Shown here in pieces: positions 34,567 through 43,683 of a stretch of DNA of 64,000 nucleotides. Source of the DNA: Bin87 sp965221295 (GTDB lineage Bacteria; Chloroflexota; Dehalococcoidia; Lucifugimonadales; UBA3495); contig OZ244879.1 of NCBI GenBank assembly GCA_965221295.1, positions 992,001 through 1,056,000 of the forward strand, read 5' to 3'. How positions within the stretch are numbered: position 1 is the stretch's first letter; each line of letters starts with the position of its first letter. Under the pieces are notes generated by a model. It made no database searches and was not told the DNA's origin. It saw only the letters and a program-made list of their open reading frames with translations. Position numbers and translations under genes: made by a program.

Positions 34567-35733
34567 ATGAACACACCGTCGCGCATGAAATTTGGCATAT
34601 TCATGGCCCCGTTCCACCGAGTCGGGGAAAACCCGACCCTGGCGTTGGAGCGAGACCTTGAGTTGTTGCAGTGGCTTGATCATTTGGGCTTCGACGAGGC
34701 TTGGATTGGCGAGCATCACAGCGCTGGCTGGGAAACCATTGCGTCTCCAGAGGTTTTCATGGCCACCGCCGCTGAACGCACGCGGAACCTGCGATTGGGA
34801 ACCGGCGTGGTCAGCCTTCCATACCACCATCCCTACATGGTAGCCAACCGCATGGCTCTGTTGGACCATCTCACGCGGGGACGGGTGATGCTTGGCGTGG
34901 GTCCGGGCGCCCTGGCCTCTGACGCCTACATGTTCGGCATAGATCCGGCCAGGCAGCGGGAGATGATGGACGAGTCCCTGGGGGTCATCAAGCGGCTGAT
35001 GGACAGTCCGGAACCTTACACGTACACGTCGGACTGGTTCGAGTTGCACGACGCCCATCTGCAGTTGCGGCCCTACCAGCAGCCGTTCCCGCTGGTGGTG
35101 GCGTCCGTGCAGTCGCCAGCTGGAGTCACCACGGCGGGCAAGTACGGGGCGGGAGTCATTTCGCTCAGCGTCCCTCGCGACATGGTTCGCTCTACGAGCC
35201 TCAAGGAGCAGTGGGCCATAGCGGAGGAGACGGCGGCTGAGCACGGGCAAACCGTCCAGCGTTCGGAGTGGCGCCTCTCCGTTGGGGTGCACCTGGCCGA
35301 ATCGAAGAAGGAAGCTTTGGCCGACATACGGGAAGGCTCGGCCCGCGTGGTAACGGAATACTTCGGCGAGACGCTGGGGCACGAGGTGCCCGACGTTCCT
35401 CGAGAACAGATCGTGGACTTCATGACCGACAACAAACAATGGATAGTGGGCACGCCCGACGACTGCATCCAGCGCATCAACGAGTTGCAAGAGCTGTCGG
35501 GCGGGTTTGGCGGAATGCTGGTGCGAGCCGAAGACTGGGCGCCGCGGGAAAAGCTGCACCGGTCTTATGAACTGATGGCTCGATACGTGATGCCGCAGTT
35601 CCAGGGAACGTTGAGCGGGATACAGACATCCCAGAAATGGGCTTCCGACCTGCGCGAAACCCTGCAGGTCAACCGTCGGGCCGGCCTGGAACGGGCAGCC
35701 CAGGCGTACCAGGAAAGTCGCCAGGCGCGGTAG
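34567..35733 (+). CDS. Luciferase-like (LLM class) flavin-dependent monooxygenase, LimB-like
   Basis: The 388-residue enzyme resembles limonene 1,2-monooxygenase and alkanal monooxygenase-type proteins. It has GFDEAWIGEHHSAGWETIASPEVFM (conserved His pair), LRLGTGVVSLPYHHPYMVANRM, GRVMLGVGPGALASDA and a C-terminal extension (SGGFGGMLVRAEDWAPREK). FMN supplied by a reductase is the usual cofactor. The start is the ATG at 34567 with GGCAGGAGG upstream. Pyruvate kinase follows after 32 bp. Confidence 0.88.
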   Translation: MNTPSRMKFGIFMAPFHRVGENPTLALERDLELLQWLDHLGFDEAWIGEHHSAGWETIASPEVFMATAAERTRNLRLGTGVVSLPYHHPYMVANRMALLDHLTRGRVMLGVGPGALASDAYMFGIDPARQREMMDESLGVIKRLMDSPEPYTYTSDWFELHDAHLQLRPYQQPFPLVVASVQSPAGVTTAGKYGAGVISLSVPRDMVRSTSLKEQWAIAEETAAEHGQTVQRSEWRLSVGVHLAESKKEALADIREGSARVVTEYFGETLGHEVPDVPREQIVDFMTDNKQWIVGTPDDCIQRINELQELSGGFGGMLVRAEDWAPREKLHRSYELMARYVMPQFQGTLSGIQTSQKWASDLRETLQVNRRAGLERAAQAYQESRQAR

Positions 35734-35765
35734 CCGGCGGCTCGGGTCAAACAGGGGGAAAGGCC

Positions 35766-37220
35766 ATGCGGAAGACTAAGATTATCGCTACCATCGGCCC
35801 GGCGTCCCGGTCGCCGGAGACGTTGGACAGACTGGTGGGCGCTGGCATGGACGTGGCGCGGCTCAATTTCTCTCATGGCACGCTGGAGGAACACGCCGAG
35901 GTGATCGCCAGCGTCCGAGCGGCCTCGGAGCGGCACAACCGCCCGGTGGCGGTGCTGCAGGACTTGGGTGGGAACAAATTTCGCTTGGGTCACATGGGCG
36001 AAACGGCGCAGTTGAATTTTGGAGATCGGATTTCCATCGTCAACGAGCCCAGCGTCGCGACCGCGGACCGGCTCCCGTTTCCTGAGCCGGTGATCCTCTC
36101 CAGTCTGCGCCCTGGGCACCTGGTGTATCTGTCTGACGGCACCGTGTGTCTGGAGGTGTTGGACGTTACGGATGACCTGGAGGTAAAGACCCAGGTTCGA
36201 AATGGGGGCAACCTGTCTTCGTATAAAGGCGTCAACCTGCCGGACGTACCCATCGACATGCCCGTGATAACCGAGAGCGACAAGGTAGCGTTGCAGTTCG
36301 GAGTCGAGCAGGAGGTTGACTGGGTGGCCTTGTCGTTCGTGCGCACCGGCGAAGACGTGCGCTACGCGCGGGCGTACCTGAACCAACTGAATAGTCAAGC
36401 TCCGGTGATGGCGAAACTCGAGCGGAGGGAGTGCATCAGCAACTTGGACGAGATTTTGGAGGAGGTGGACGGCATCATGGTGGCTCGCGGCGACCTCGGC
36501 GTGGAGCTGCCCATGGAGGAAGTGCCGGTAATCCAGAAGGACATGGTGACCCGCGCGAATTTGGCCGGTCGGATCTCCTCGGTGGCGACCCAGATGCTGC
36601 GTTCGATGGTGAATTCGCCGACGCCCACCAGGGCCGAGGTGTCGGACATAGCGAACGCTGTGCTGGACGGATGCGACTCGATATTGCTGTCCGATGAGAT
36701 TGCGGTTGGAGCATACCCGGTGGAGGCGGTTCGGATCGCCGACGCTGCGATTGTTCAGGCCGAAAGGATGTATCGCTATTACACCGAGTTTCCGCAGACC
36801 AATCAGACGCAAGCGGTAACCTGGGGAGCCACCCAGCTGACCAAGTCGCTGAACGCCAAGCCGATCGTGATCACCAGCACTGGGCGGGCCGCTTACGAAA
36901 TGGCGCGGTTTCGGCCGGAGAATGACATCCTGGTCTTTTCGCATGACGCCGCGGTACAACGGCGAGTCTGCATGGCGTGGGGGCTCAATCCCAAGGGGGT
37001 GATACCAGCGGAGCCGGACGTCGCCAAGCTGGTTACGATGCTGGTTGACGCCGCAATGGCCACTGGCATGGTATCGGAGCGCGACGTGGTTACCCTGGTT
37101 CACGGTTTTATGACGGGGGTGACCGGCACAACCAACACCATTCAGGTTCTGAACGTGCAGGAATACCTGGATCACATTGGGCGCAGCGCGGTGGCTCACG
37201 CGGCGCCGCAGCCTGTGTAA
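35766..37220 (+). CDS. pyk: Pyruvate kinase (potassium-independent signature)
   Basis: Pyruvate kinase transfers phosphate from PEP to ADP in glycolysis. The 484-residue protein has TKIIATIGPASRSPETLDRL, VARLNFSHG, catalytic Lys in APVMAKLERREC, metal ligands in GIMVARGDLGVELP, VATQMLRSM and PTRAEVSD. The segment aligned to muscle residues 112-120 reads D-L-G-G-N-K-F-R-L: Leu113, Lys117 and Leu120 are the published marks of potassium-independent enzymes. The late motif LLSDEIAVGAYP replaces the usual MLSGETA. The start is the ATG at 35766 with GGGGGAAAG upstream. No terminator is obvious before tRNA-Trp. Confidence 0.93.
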   Translation: MRKTKIIATIGPASRSPETLDRLVGAGMDVARLNFSHGTLEEHAEVIASVRAASERHNRPVAVLQDLGGNKFRLGHMGETAQLNFGDRISIVNEPSVATADRLPFPEPVILSSLRPGHLVYLSDGTVCLEVLDVTDDLEVKTQVRNGGNLSSYKGVNLPDVPIDMPVITESDKVALQFGVEQEVDWVALSFVRTGEDVRYARAYLNQLNSQAPVMAKLERRECISNLDEILEEVDGIMVARGDLGVELPMEEVPVIQKDMVTRANLAGRISSVATQMLRSMVNSPTPTRAEVSDIANAVLDGCDSILLSDEIAVGAYPVEAVRIADAAIVQAERMYRYYTEFPQTNQTQAVTWGATQLTKSLNAKPIVITSTGRAAYEMARFRPENDILVFSHDAAVQRRVCMAWGLNPKGVIPAEPDVAKLVTMLVDAAMATGMVSERDVVTLVHGFMTGVTGTTNTIQVLNVQEYLDHIGRSAVAHAAPQPV

Positions 37221-37289
37221 CGCCGGGTTGGGGGTTGATGGGAGCGCCGCTGCGCTGAAGGGAGCGCCACCACAGGCTTGACGGTTTGG

Positions 37290-37318
37290 TTGCGTTGAAG
37301 GCGTCATGTTGTTAAAAT
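37290..37318 (+). promoter_or_regulatory. Promoter of tRNA-Trp
   Basis: TTGCGT (37290-37295), 17 bp, then TAAAAT (37313-37318), 11 bp before the tRNA 5' end. The -10 matches five of six positions; the -35 matches three. Confidence 0.45.
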
Positions 37319-37329
37319 GGCAGGCGCGC

Positions 37330-37403
37330 ACCGGCGTGGTGTAGTGGTAGCGCATCGGTCTCCAAAACCGAAAGCGTGGGTTCGATTCCTGCCGCCGGTG
37401 CCA
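37330..37403 (+). tRNA. tRNA-Trp (anticodon CCA)
   Basis: The 74-nt gene includes an encoded CCA. The acceptor stem ACCGGCG pairs with CGCCGGT, with discriminator G. The anticodon stem TCGGT/ACCGA encloses loop CTCCAAA, giving CCA. The T-arm has TTCGATT. A rho-independent terminator follows after 20 bp. Confidence 0.95.
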
Positions 37404-37423
37404 ATTGTTTGACTAGCGATCGG

Positions 37424-37450
37424 GCCGCTCCAGTTGGGGCGGCTTTTTTT
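37424..37450 (+). terminator. Rho-independent terminator of tRNA-Trp
   Basis: The stem GCCGCTCC/GGGGCGGC has one T-G pair and loop AGTT, followed by seven T. Confidence 0.92.
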
Positions 37451-37550
37451 GGCTACCGGTCGGCCAGATGGCAGGAGCATTGAAGTTGCGGCGCCGAATT
37501 GGGGATAGTTGACGTTTTTCCAGATTGTGGGGGCGTTGTGGTTGACCGCC

Positions 37551-38160
37551 GACGGGTCGAGATTGCCGCGCTTCGCTCGCAATGACGGGTGGGGTAGGGC
37601 TCGCAATGACCGTTGGGGGCAGGCCTCCGGGAGCGGGTGGCCGCTGGTTGTGATCTACGAGATTGCCGCGCTGCGCTCGCAATGACAGGTGAGGTAGGGC
37701 TCGCAATGACAGGTGGGGTAGGGTTCGCAATGACAGGCGGAGTAGGGTTCGCTAAGAGGGTTGGGGGCGGGCCTCGCGGGTGCGGGTGGCCGTTGGTTTT
37801 TATCTACGAGATTGCCGCGCTGCGCTCGCAATGACAGGTGGGGTAGGGCTCGCTAAGGTGGTTGAGGTCGGGCCTCGCGGGTGCGGGTGGCCGTTGGTTT
37901 TTATCTACGAGATTGCCGCGCTGCGCTCGCAATGACAGGTGGGGTAGGGCTCGGAACGACAGGTGGGGTAGGGCTCGCAATGACAGGTGGGGTAAGGTTC
38001 GCAATGACAGGCGGGGTAGGGTTCGCTAAGGTGGTTGAGGTCGGGCCTCGCGGGTGCGGGTGGCCGTTGGTTGTGATCTACGAGATTGCCGCGCTGCGCT
38101 CGCAATGACAGGTGGGGTAGGGCTCGGAACGACAGGTGGGGTAGGGTTCGCGATGACAGA
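37551..38160. repeat. Repeat array A (5 hairpin copies)
   Basis: Five copies of the hairpin element start at about 37562, 37662, 37811, 37912 and 38085. Here the base stem ATTGC/GCAAT is kept, but the distal stem is of the GCGC-type (CGCGC-TGC-GCTC) instead of the GGCC-TTC-GGCC of arrays B-E. Between copies lie degenerate 19-25 bp monomers of the form GCAATGACAGGTGGGGTAGG, and the flank GGCCGTTGGTTxTxATCTACGA recurs. The array ends about 5 bp before the stop of the minus-strand amidohydrolase. Confidence 0.9.
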
Positions 38161-38164
38161 GCAT

Positions 38165-39166
38165 CTAGAGGGCGAGCAGGGCTTCCAGGTTTCGCCACGA
38201 GATTTTTTCTTTCTCTTCTTGAGATAGGGATTGGAGCCCTTCCAGCCAGCCGCCGGGGGATGGATGCCAGCCGACGAAGGGCCAGTCGCTGCCTACGACC
38301 ACCCGGTCGGCGCCAACGGTGTCGATGAGGAACCGCAGGGACGGCTCGCTGCTGGTGAGGAAATCGTAGTAGATTTGGTCCTGGTAGGCGCTGGGCGGTT
38401 TGAGGATGTTGACTCGGGCTTCGGGGCGAACCTGCCAAGCGTGGTCCACGCGGCCCATGGCGAAGCAAGCGCCACCCCCGCCGTGAGCGACACAGACCCG
38501 CAGGTTGGGGCACTGTTCCAAGACGCCACCACAGATCAGGGTTGCCACCAGCAGGGCATCTTCCAGTACGACGCCGACGCTGTTGGGCAAGCCGTATTTG
38601 AGGGTGCGGTCGGTGGCGACCAGATTGTCCTGAGGCTGTGGGTGGAAAAACAGCAGGGCGCCGAGGGATTCGGCGGCTTTGAACAGGGGCAGGAACTTGG
38701 GGTCGTCCCAGTTGAGGCCGTTGACCACCATATCGAGTTCGGCGCCCTTGAGACCGAGTTGATTGACGGCCCGCTCCAGTTCGGTGATGGCCGCGTCGAT
38801 GTCCTGGAGGGGGAGAGTGGCCAGCCCGGCGAAGCGGTCGGGCCACCGTTGGGTCATGCTGGCGATTTCGTCGTTGACCTCGCGGGAGGCCTGGATGGCG
38901 GCCGCGGTATCCCAATGGTAGGGGAACAGGGGAGTGTGGATGGACACCACCTGGAGGTCGGTACCCTCGGTGTCCATGTCGGCGAGGCGCTGTTCCGGGG
39001 TGTACCGGATCTTGGGGGAGTTGATCAAGATTCGCTTGCCGTTGCCGACTATGAACTCGTGGTCGCCGTGGACTTCGTGGCGCATTCCGTGCCAATCTTT
39101 GCCGGCTTGGAAGGCCTGCCACAGGATTTGAGGGGCCAGGTGGGCGTGAACGTCGAAAACTTTCAT
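38165..39166 (-). CDS. Amidohydrolase, ACMSD-like family (copy 1)
   Basis: This TIM-barrel metal-dependent amidohydrolase of the aminocarboxymuconate-semialdehyde decarboxylase group has 333 residues. It shows the N-terminal HxH in FDVHAHLAP, a mid-chain His in FFHPQPQ and a second in VAHGGGG. The metal-binding Asp is in VVGSDWPF. Members act as decarboxylases or hydrolases on aromatic-derived acids; the substrate here is unknown. It is a paralogue of the next gene, with the same length. The start is the ATG at 39164-39166. Confidence 0.87.
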   Translation of the reverse strand: MKVFDVHAHLAPQILWQAFQAGKDWHGMRHEVHGDHEFIVGNGKRILINSPKIRYTPEQRLADMDTEGTDLQVVSIHTPLFPYHWDTAAAIQASREVNDEIASMTQRWPDRFAGLATLPLQDIDAAITELERAVNQLGLKGAELDMVVNGLNWDDPKFLPLFKAAESLGALLFFHPQPQDNLVATDRTLKYGLPNSVGVVLEDALLVATLICGGVLEQCPNLRVCVAHGGGGACFAMGRVDHAWQVRPEARVNILKPPSAYQDQIYYDFLTSSEPSLRFLIDTVGADRVVVGSDWPFVGWHPSPGGWLEGLQSLSQEEKEKISWRNLEALLAL

Positions 39167-39169
39167 GGG

Positions 39170-39254
39170 TAAATGGCGCTCGCTGTTAGATGGCTCTTGT
39201 TGGTAGATGGTTCTAACTGGTAGATGGCGCTTGCTGGAAGGTGGCTCTGGTTGG
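39170..39254. repeat. 17-bp tandem repeat, 5 units
   Basis: Five consecutive 17-bp units of the form TAGATGGCTCTTGTTGG fill most of the spacer between the two amidohydrolase genes. They differ from each other by two to six bases. They lie just upstream of the start of copy 1, and the array leaves that gene without a clear Shine-Dalgarno. Confidence 0.85.
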
Positions 39255-39287
39255 TGGCGCTCCGGCGGGTGAGGCGTTCTTGGCGGT

Positions 39288-40289
39288 TTACAGACCCAGG
39301 AGGTTTTCCAGGTTCTTCCAGAGGATGGCGTCTTTTTCGTCTTGGGTGATGGAATCGAGGGAGAGGATCCAGGATACGGGCCAATCCTGAGCCATGTCGT
39401 AGGGCCAATCGGTGCCGAACACGACGCGGTCGATGCCTACGGAGTCGATGAGGAAACGGAGGGACTGTTCGGTGTACACGATGCAATCGTAGTAGAACCG
39501 GCTGAGGTAGGCGCTGGGAGGTTGTGCAGCGCGCCGGTCGGGTTCGGGGATGCGTTCCCAGCCGCGATCCATGCGGCCGGCGCCGTAGCAGGCGAACCCG
39601 CCGCCGTGGGAGAGGCAGACGCGGAGGTCGGGGCAGGCGTCCATGACGCCGCCCATGACCAGGGAGGCGAAGGTGAGGGTGCGGTCGGCCAGGTTGCCCA
39701 CGGAGTTGGGTAGGTGGTAACCCTGGATGCGCCGGTCAACGATGGTGTCGCCGCCCTGATGGAACAAGATGACGGCGCCGAGCTGTTCAGCGGCTTTCCA
39801 GAAAGGCATGAATTCGGGTTCGTCGAGTAGTTTGCCGTTGATCTCGTCGTCGATCATGGCGCCTTTGAAGCCGTGGTTGACCATGACGCGTTCCAGCTCG
39901 GCGATGGCGGCGGGAACGTCCTGCATGGGCAAGGTGGCCAACCCGGAGAAACGGTGGGGCCAGGATTGCATCATCTGGCTGATTTCATCGTTGCACTCTC
40001 GGGAGGTGGCAGTGGCGACGTCGGCGTCGAGGTGGTAGTTGTAGAAACCGCCGAAGGGGGAAACGACGTGAACATCCACGCCGAGGGAGTCCATGTCGGC
40101 GAGGCGTTGTTCCGGGGTCCAAGTGGCCTTGGGAGGCAGTTGACCGAGCCGTTCACCGTTAGCGGCCACCAGGATTTGGCGGCCGCGGGAGTCCTGGTGG
40201 CGCCTGAGGGAATGCCATGTCCCTCCCGCTTCGGTGGCGCGCCAGAAGCGCTGGGGCGTCAGGTGGGCGTGGATGTCGATGCTGCGCAT
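39288..40289 (-). CDS. Amidohydrolase, ACMSD-like family (copy 2)
   Basis: The 333-residue paralogue of the preceding gene has HxH in IDIHAHLTPQ, His in ILFHQGGD and LSHGGGFA, and the metal Asp in VFGTDWPYD. The second strand-loop (SPFGGFYNYHLD) differs from copy 1 (SIHTPLFPYHWD), consistent with different substrates. The start is the ATG at 40287-40289 with GGAGG five bases upstream; a longer frame to 40361 has no similarity. The two genes are in tandem and probably co-transcribed. Confidence 0.87.
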   Translation of the reverse strand: MRSIDIHAHLTPQRFWRATEAGGTWHSLRRHQDSRGRQILVAANGERLGQLPPKATWTPEQRLADMDSLGVDVHVVSPFGGFYNYHLDADVATATSRECNDEISQMMQSWPHRFSGLATLPMQDVPAAIAELERVMVNHGFKGAMIDDEINGKLLDEPEFMPFWKAAEQLGAVILFHQGGDTIVDRRIQGYHLPNSVGNLADRTLTFASLVMGGVMDACPDLRVCLSHGGGFACYGAGRMDRGWERIPEPDRRAAQPPSAYLSRFYYDCIVYTEQSLRFLIDSVGIDRVVFGTDWPYDMAQDWPVSWILSLDSITQDEKDAILWKNLENLLGL

Positions 40290-40959
40290 GTCGGCCTCCT
40301 GTTGGCCGGAGCCGTGGGCGGGTTGGGGGAGCCGCCGGGTCTGGGTATGATACCAAGACACGGCTGGGTCGGCACGGCGCAGCGCTGCGCTGTGGGAGCC
40401 GGGCCTCTCGCCGCCGGCGATGTGGGAGAGCCGCCAGAGTTAGGAAATGGCGGTTGTGTTGCAGGTGGCGCATGGTGGTTGCGATGGCGATGTCTCCTTG
40501 TGAATTGGTTGGGCTGGTTGGGAGTTGGAGGTTGGCTGGACGATTGGCGGTAAGGTGAGAGGCGGGAGCTTCCTTCGTTGTCAGGTACGGCCGGGGGCAC
40601 GCAACTATTTGACCCCTACTTTTTCGCGCACCCGGATGCGAGTTGGCATCTCGGCGGGCGGGCACGGGCAGTCCCGGTTGGTCCAGAGGCAATCCTGGCG
40701 AATGGTCGAAAACGTTGAGCAGCGCTTTGCCACTGAGACCCGTTGCGATTTGGAAAACTGACGGCGCTGGCCGTCGAAGGAAGATCCTGCCTCTATTGGT
40801 GTCGGAATTGAACAGCTGTTTGCCTAGACGATTTTAGGATAGCGGGCGTGGGTGGGCCGGCGCAAGGGGTGGGTGTCACCGCCCTGGATGGGATGGATGG
40901 TGGTTGGCTGTTGGCTGCGGGTTTGATGCGGCGTTTGGCGTCGCACTGATCGGAGGAGC
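40290..40959. other. Non-coding spacer before repeat array B
   Basis: About 670 bp without a supportable gene. The frames present are proline/arginine-rich shadows of GC-rich DNA. The stretch 40500-40550 has short GGTTGG-type repetition. Confidence 0.55.
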
Positions 40960-42294
40960 AGGCGGGTGGCCGTTGGTTGTGGTCTACGAGATTGCCACGG
41001 CCTTCGGCCTCGCAATGACAGATGAGGAGGGCTCGCGATGACGGGTGGGGGAGCGGCCGTTGGCGACGGGTCGGGATTGCCACGGCCTTCGGCCTCGCAA
41101 TGACAGGTGGGGTGGGCCTCGCGATGACAGGTGGGGAGGGCTCGCGATGGCAGGTGGGGAGGGCTTGCGATGATGGGTCGGGGGAGCGGCCGTTGGCGAC
41201 GGGTCGGGATGGCCACGGCCTTCGGCCTCGCAATGACAGGTGAGGAGGGCCTCGCGATGACAGATTGGGGAGGGCTCGCGATGGCAGGTGGGGAGGCTCG
41301 CGATGGCAGGTGGGGGAGCGGCCGTTGGCGACGGGTCGGGATTGCCGCGGCCTTCGGCCTCGCAATGACAGGTGGGGAGGGCCTCTCAATGACAGGTGGG
41401 GAGGGCTCGCGATGATGGATCGGGGGAGCGGCCGTTGGCGACGGGTCGGGATTGCCACGGCCTTCGGCCTCGCAATGACAGGTGGGGTGGGCCTCGCGAT
41501 GACAGGTGGGGAGGGCTCGCGATGATGGGTCGGGGGAGCGGCCGTTGGCGACGGGTCGGGATTGCCACGGCCTTCGGCCTCGCAATGACCGGTGGGGAGG
41601 GCCTCTCAATGGCAGGTGGGGAGGGCTCGCGATGATGTGTCGGGGGAGCGGCCGTTGGCGACGGGTCGGGATTGCCGCGGCCTTCGGCCTCGCAATGACA
41701 GGTGAGGGGGACGGCTCGCAATGACAGGTGGGGAGGGCCTCGCGATGGCAGGTGGGAAGGGCTCGCGATGATGGGTCGGGGGAGCGGCCGTTGGCGACGG
41801 GTCGAGATTGCCGCGGCCTTCGGCCTCGCAATGACAGGTGGGGAGGGCCTCGCGATGACAGGTGGGGTGGGCCTCGCGATGGCAGGTGGGGGAGCGGCCG
41901 TTGGCGACGGGTCGGGATTGCCACGGCCTTCGGCCTCGCAATGACAGGTGGGGAGGCTCGCGATGGCAGGTGGGGAGGGCTCGCGATGATGGGTCGGGGG
42001 AGCGGCCGTTGGCGACGGGTCGGGATTGCCGCGGCCTTCGGCCTCGCAATGACAGATTGGGGAGGGCCTCGCAATGACAGGTGGGGTGGGCCTCGCGATG
42101 ACAGGTGAGGAGGGCTCGCGATGGCAGGTGGGGAGGGCTCGCGATGGCAGGTGGGGGAGCGGCCGTTGGCGACGGGTCGAGATTGCCACGGCCTTCGGCC
42201 TCGCAATGACAGGTGGGGGAGGGCTCGCGATGACAGGTGGGGAGGGCCTCGCAATGACAGATTGGGGGAGCGGCCGTTCGTGACGGGTCGAGTG
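40960..42294. repeat. Repeat array B (11 hairpin copies, about 110-bp period)
   Basis: Hairpin copies begin at 40991, 41076, 41209, 41341, 41451, 41561, 41671, 41807, 41917, 42025 and 42182. Four successive intervals are 110, 110, 110 and 136 bp, and others differ by about 26 bp, the length of the inner monomer (CCTCGCGATGACAGGTGGGG-type). The conserved part is GGCCGTTGG, about 20 bp, then the hairpin ATTGC...GGCC-TTC-GGCC...GCAAT followed by GACAGGTGGGG. Copy 3 has ATGGCC in place of ATTGCC. The array ends directly at the stop codon of the polysaccharide deacetylase gene. Confidence 0.95.
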
Positions 42295-42295
42295 G

Positions 42296-43177
42296 CTAGG
42301 GGCGAGGATGTTTGGCCAGGAAGTCGTCGGCCATCTCTTCGAGGGTAACGAAACGCACGCCGTCGTGGGAGCGGATGTATTCGGTGATGCGCTCGAGCAT
42401 GAGGAGCACCTGAGGGCGGCCGCTGACATCGGGGTGAATGGTGATTGGGAACACGGCTTCGTCGTATTCGCGGTACACCCAATCGAATTGATCGCGCCAC
42501 ATGGACTCGATGTCTCGTGGGTTGACGAAGCCGTGGCTGTTGGGCGATTTCTTGATGAACATCATGGGAGGGAGGTCGTCGAGGTACCAGTTGGCCGGGA
42601 TTTCAACGAGGTCGGTTTCTTCTCCGCGCTCCAGGGCGCGCATCCAGGTTTCAGCCGGCTTGGCATAGTCTATTTTGGTCCAGCGGTCGCCGACGCGGAC
42701 GTAGTAGCACTCGAAGTCGCGGTGCATGAGGCTGTGGTCGTACTTGATGCCGTGCTTGAGCAGCAGTTCGTTGGTGACGTGGCTGAATTCCCACCACGGG
42801 GCGACGTATCCGCGGGGTCTTTGGCCGGAGAGGTGGGTGATGAGGTCGATGCAGCGCAGCAGGACGGCTTCTTCCTGTTCTGGAGACATGGAGATGGGAT
42901 TCTCGTGGGAGTAGCCGTGCATGCCCACTTCGTGGCCGCGTTCGACGATCATGCGGCACTGTTCGGGGAAGGTCTCGATGGAGTGGCCGGGGATGAACCA
43001 ACTGGTCTTGATATTGAGGCGGTCGAAGAGATTAAGGAGCCGCGGGGTCCCAACCTCGCCGGCGAACAGGCCGCGGGAGATGTCGTCTGGCGAGTCCTCG
43101 CCACCGTAGGAGCCGAGCCAGCCGCCGACGGCGTCCAGGTCAACGCCAAAGGCGCATAGAATTTGCTTGTTGGCCAT
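42296..43177 (-). CDS. Polysaccharide deacetylase family protein (NodB fold)
   Basis: The 293-residue protein resembles the PuuE/HpPgdA-like subgroup, whose members act on peptidoglycan or small amides. Motif 1 has the Asp pair in FGVDLDAVGG, and motif 2 is HGYSHENP with the two metal His. YVAPWWEFS carries the usual Pro-x-x-aromatic motif, and a late ITIHPDVSGRP supplies the final His. No signal peptide is seen, so it may be cytoplasmic. The start is the ATG at 43175-43177 with AGGAGG upstream. Its stop abuts repeat array B. Confidence 0.87.
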   Translation of the reverse strand: MANKQILCAFGVDLDAVGGWLGSYGGEDSPDDISRGLFAGEVGTPRLLNLFDRLNIKTSWFIPGHSIETFPEQCRMIVERGHEVGMHGYSHENPISMSPEQEEAVLLRCIDLITHLSGQRPRGYVAPWWEFSHVTNELLLKHGIKYDHSLMHRDFECYYVRVGDRWTKIDYAKPAETWMRALERGEETDLVEIPANWYLDDLPPMMFIKKSPNSHGFVNPRDIESMWRDQFDWVYREYDEAVFPITIHPDVSGRPQVLLMLERITEYIRSHDGVRFVTLEEMADDFLAKHPRP

Positions 43178-43193
43178 GTCGATCCTCCTGGTG

Positions 43194-43250
43194 GTGCGAT
43201 TCAGACCGAGTGGTGCGATTCAGGCCGAGTGGGGCGATTCAGGCCGATTG
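43194..43250. repeat. 19-bp tandem repeat, 3 units
   Basis: Three units of GTGCGATTCAGGCCGAGTG with one to three substitutions lie just upstream of the deacetylase Shine-Dalgarno. The rest of the gap to 43441 shows no gene. Confidence 0.85.
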
Positions 43251-43441
43251 CCGGGCGCATGATGGATTGGGTACTGACCCATAGTATCCCATGATTGGAG
43301 GTGGTGGAATGGCGGACGGTGGCGGGATGCCGATCGGTGGCGCGGTGGCGCGGTTCCCGATGACAGGGGGAGGGCGCCGCGCTACAGAACCAGCGTCGCG
43401 GTTGGGCATTGGCGCCGGCCGGTGATATTCCGCTGATGACG

Positions 43442-43663
43442 CTAGCCGTCGGTTGCAAACTCGGTTTCGCGGATGTCTGGCGGGAGCAGGTTAGGAATCC
43501 CATCGCTGATTGGGTAGGCCGCTCCGCATGACGCGCAAGCAAGCGTCCCGGCGAGGACCTCGCCGGCGTCAGCGGAACCCTGGGGCGCGATTTCGTCGGC
43601 AGTCAAGTCCAGGGGTCCCTTGCAGACCGGGCAGACGATGATGTCGAGCAAATCGGTTTTCAT
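43442..43663 (-). CDS. Trm112 family protein
   Basis: The 73-residue protein starts MKTDLLDIIVCPVCKGPL and has a second knuckle LACASCGAAYPISDGIPNLL, the two CxxC pairs and the final PxLLP stretch of the Trm112/YcaR family. Archaeal and eukaryotic Trm112 activates methyltransferases; bacterial members are less well understood. An insertion of about 15 residues separates the knuckles. It lies 20 bp downstream of the CopD-like gene. Confidence 0.88.
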   Translation of the reverse strand: MKTDLLDIIVCPVCKGPLDLTADEIAPQGSADAGEVLAGTLACASCGAAYPISDGIPNLLPPDIRETEFATDG

Positions 43664-43683
43664 GGCGGGCTTACTGGGCGACC

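Noticed and set aside
35565..37355. A 596-codon frame antisense to pyruvate kinase, and similar long antisense frames over the P450, MiaB and Eis-type genes.
   Set aside because: They lie opposite well-supported genes and are rich in His, Arg and Gln, as expected for shadow frames in GC-rich DNA.
40159..40692. A Pro/Arg-rich frame of 177 codons upstream of amidohydrolase copy 2.
   Set aside because: There is no similarity, composition is as expected from chance in GC-rich DNA, and it overlaps the real gene.
40960..42294. Array B as a CRISPR array.
   Set aside because: The parts between hairpins are themselves repeated monomers, not unique spacers. Unit lengths vary by 26 bp and no cas gene is near.
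40824..42500. A 558-codon open frame, and several overlapping long frames, across repeat array B.
   Set aside because: They are products of a GC-rich repeat unit without stops. Frames are open on both strands, the peptide only mirrors the repeat, and there is no start signal.
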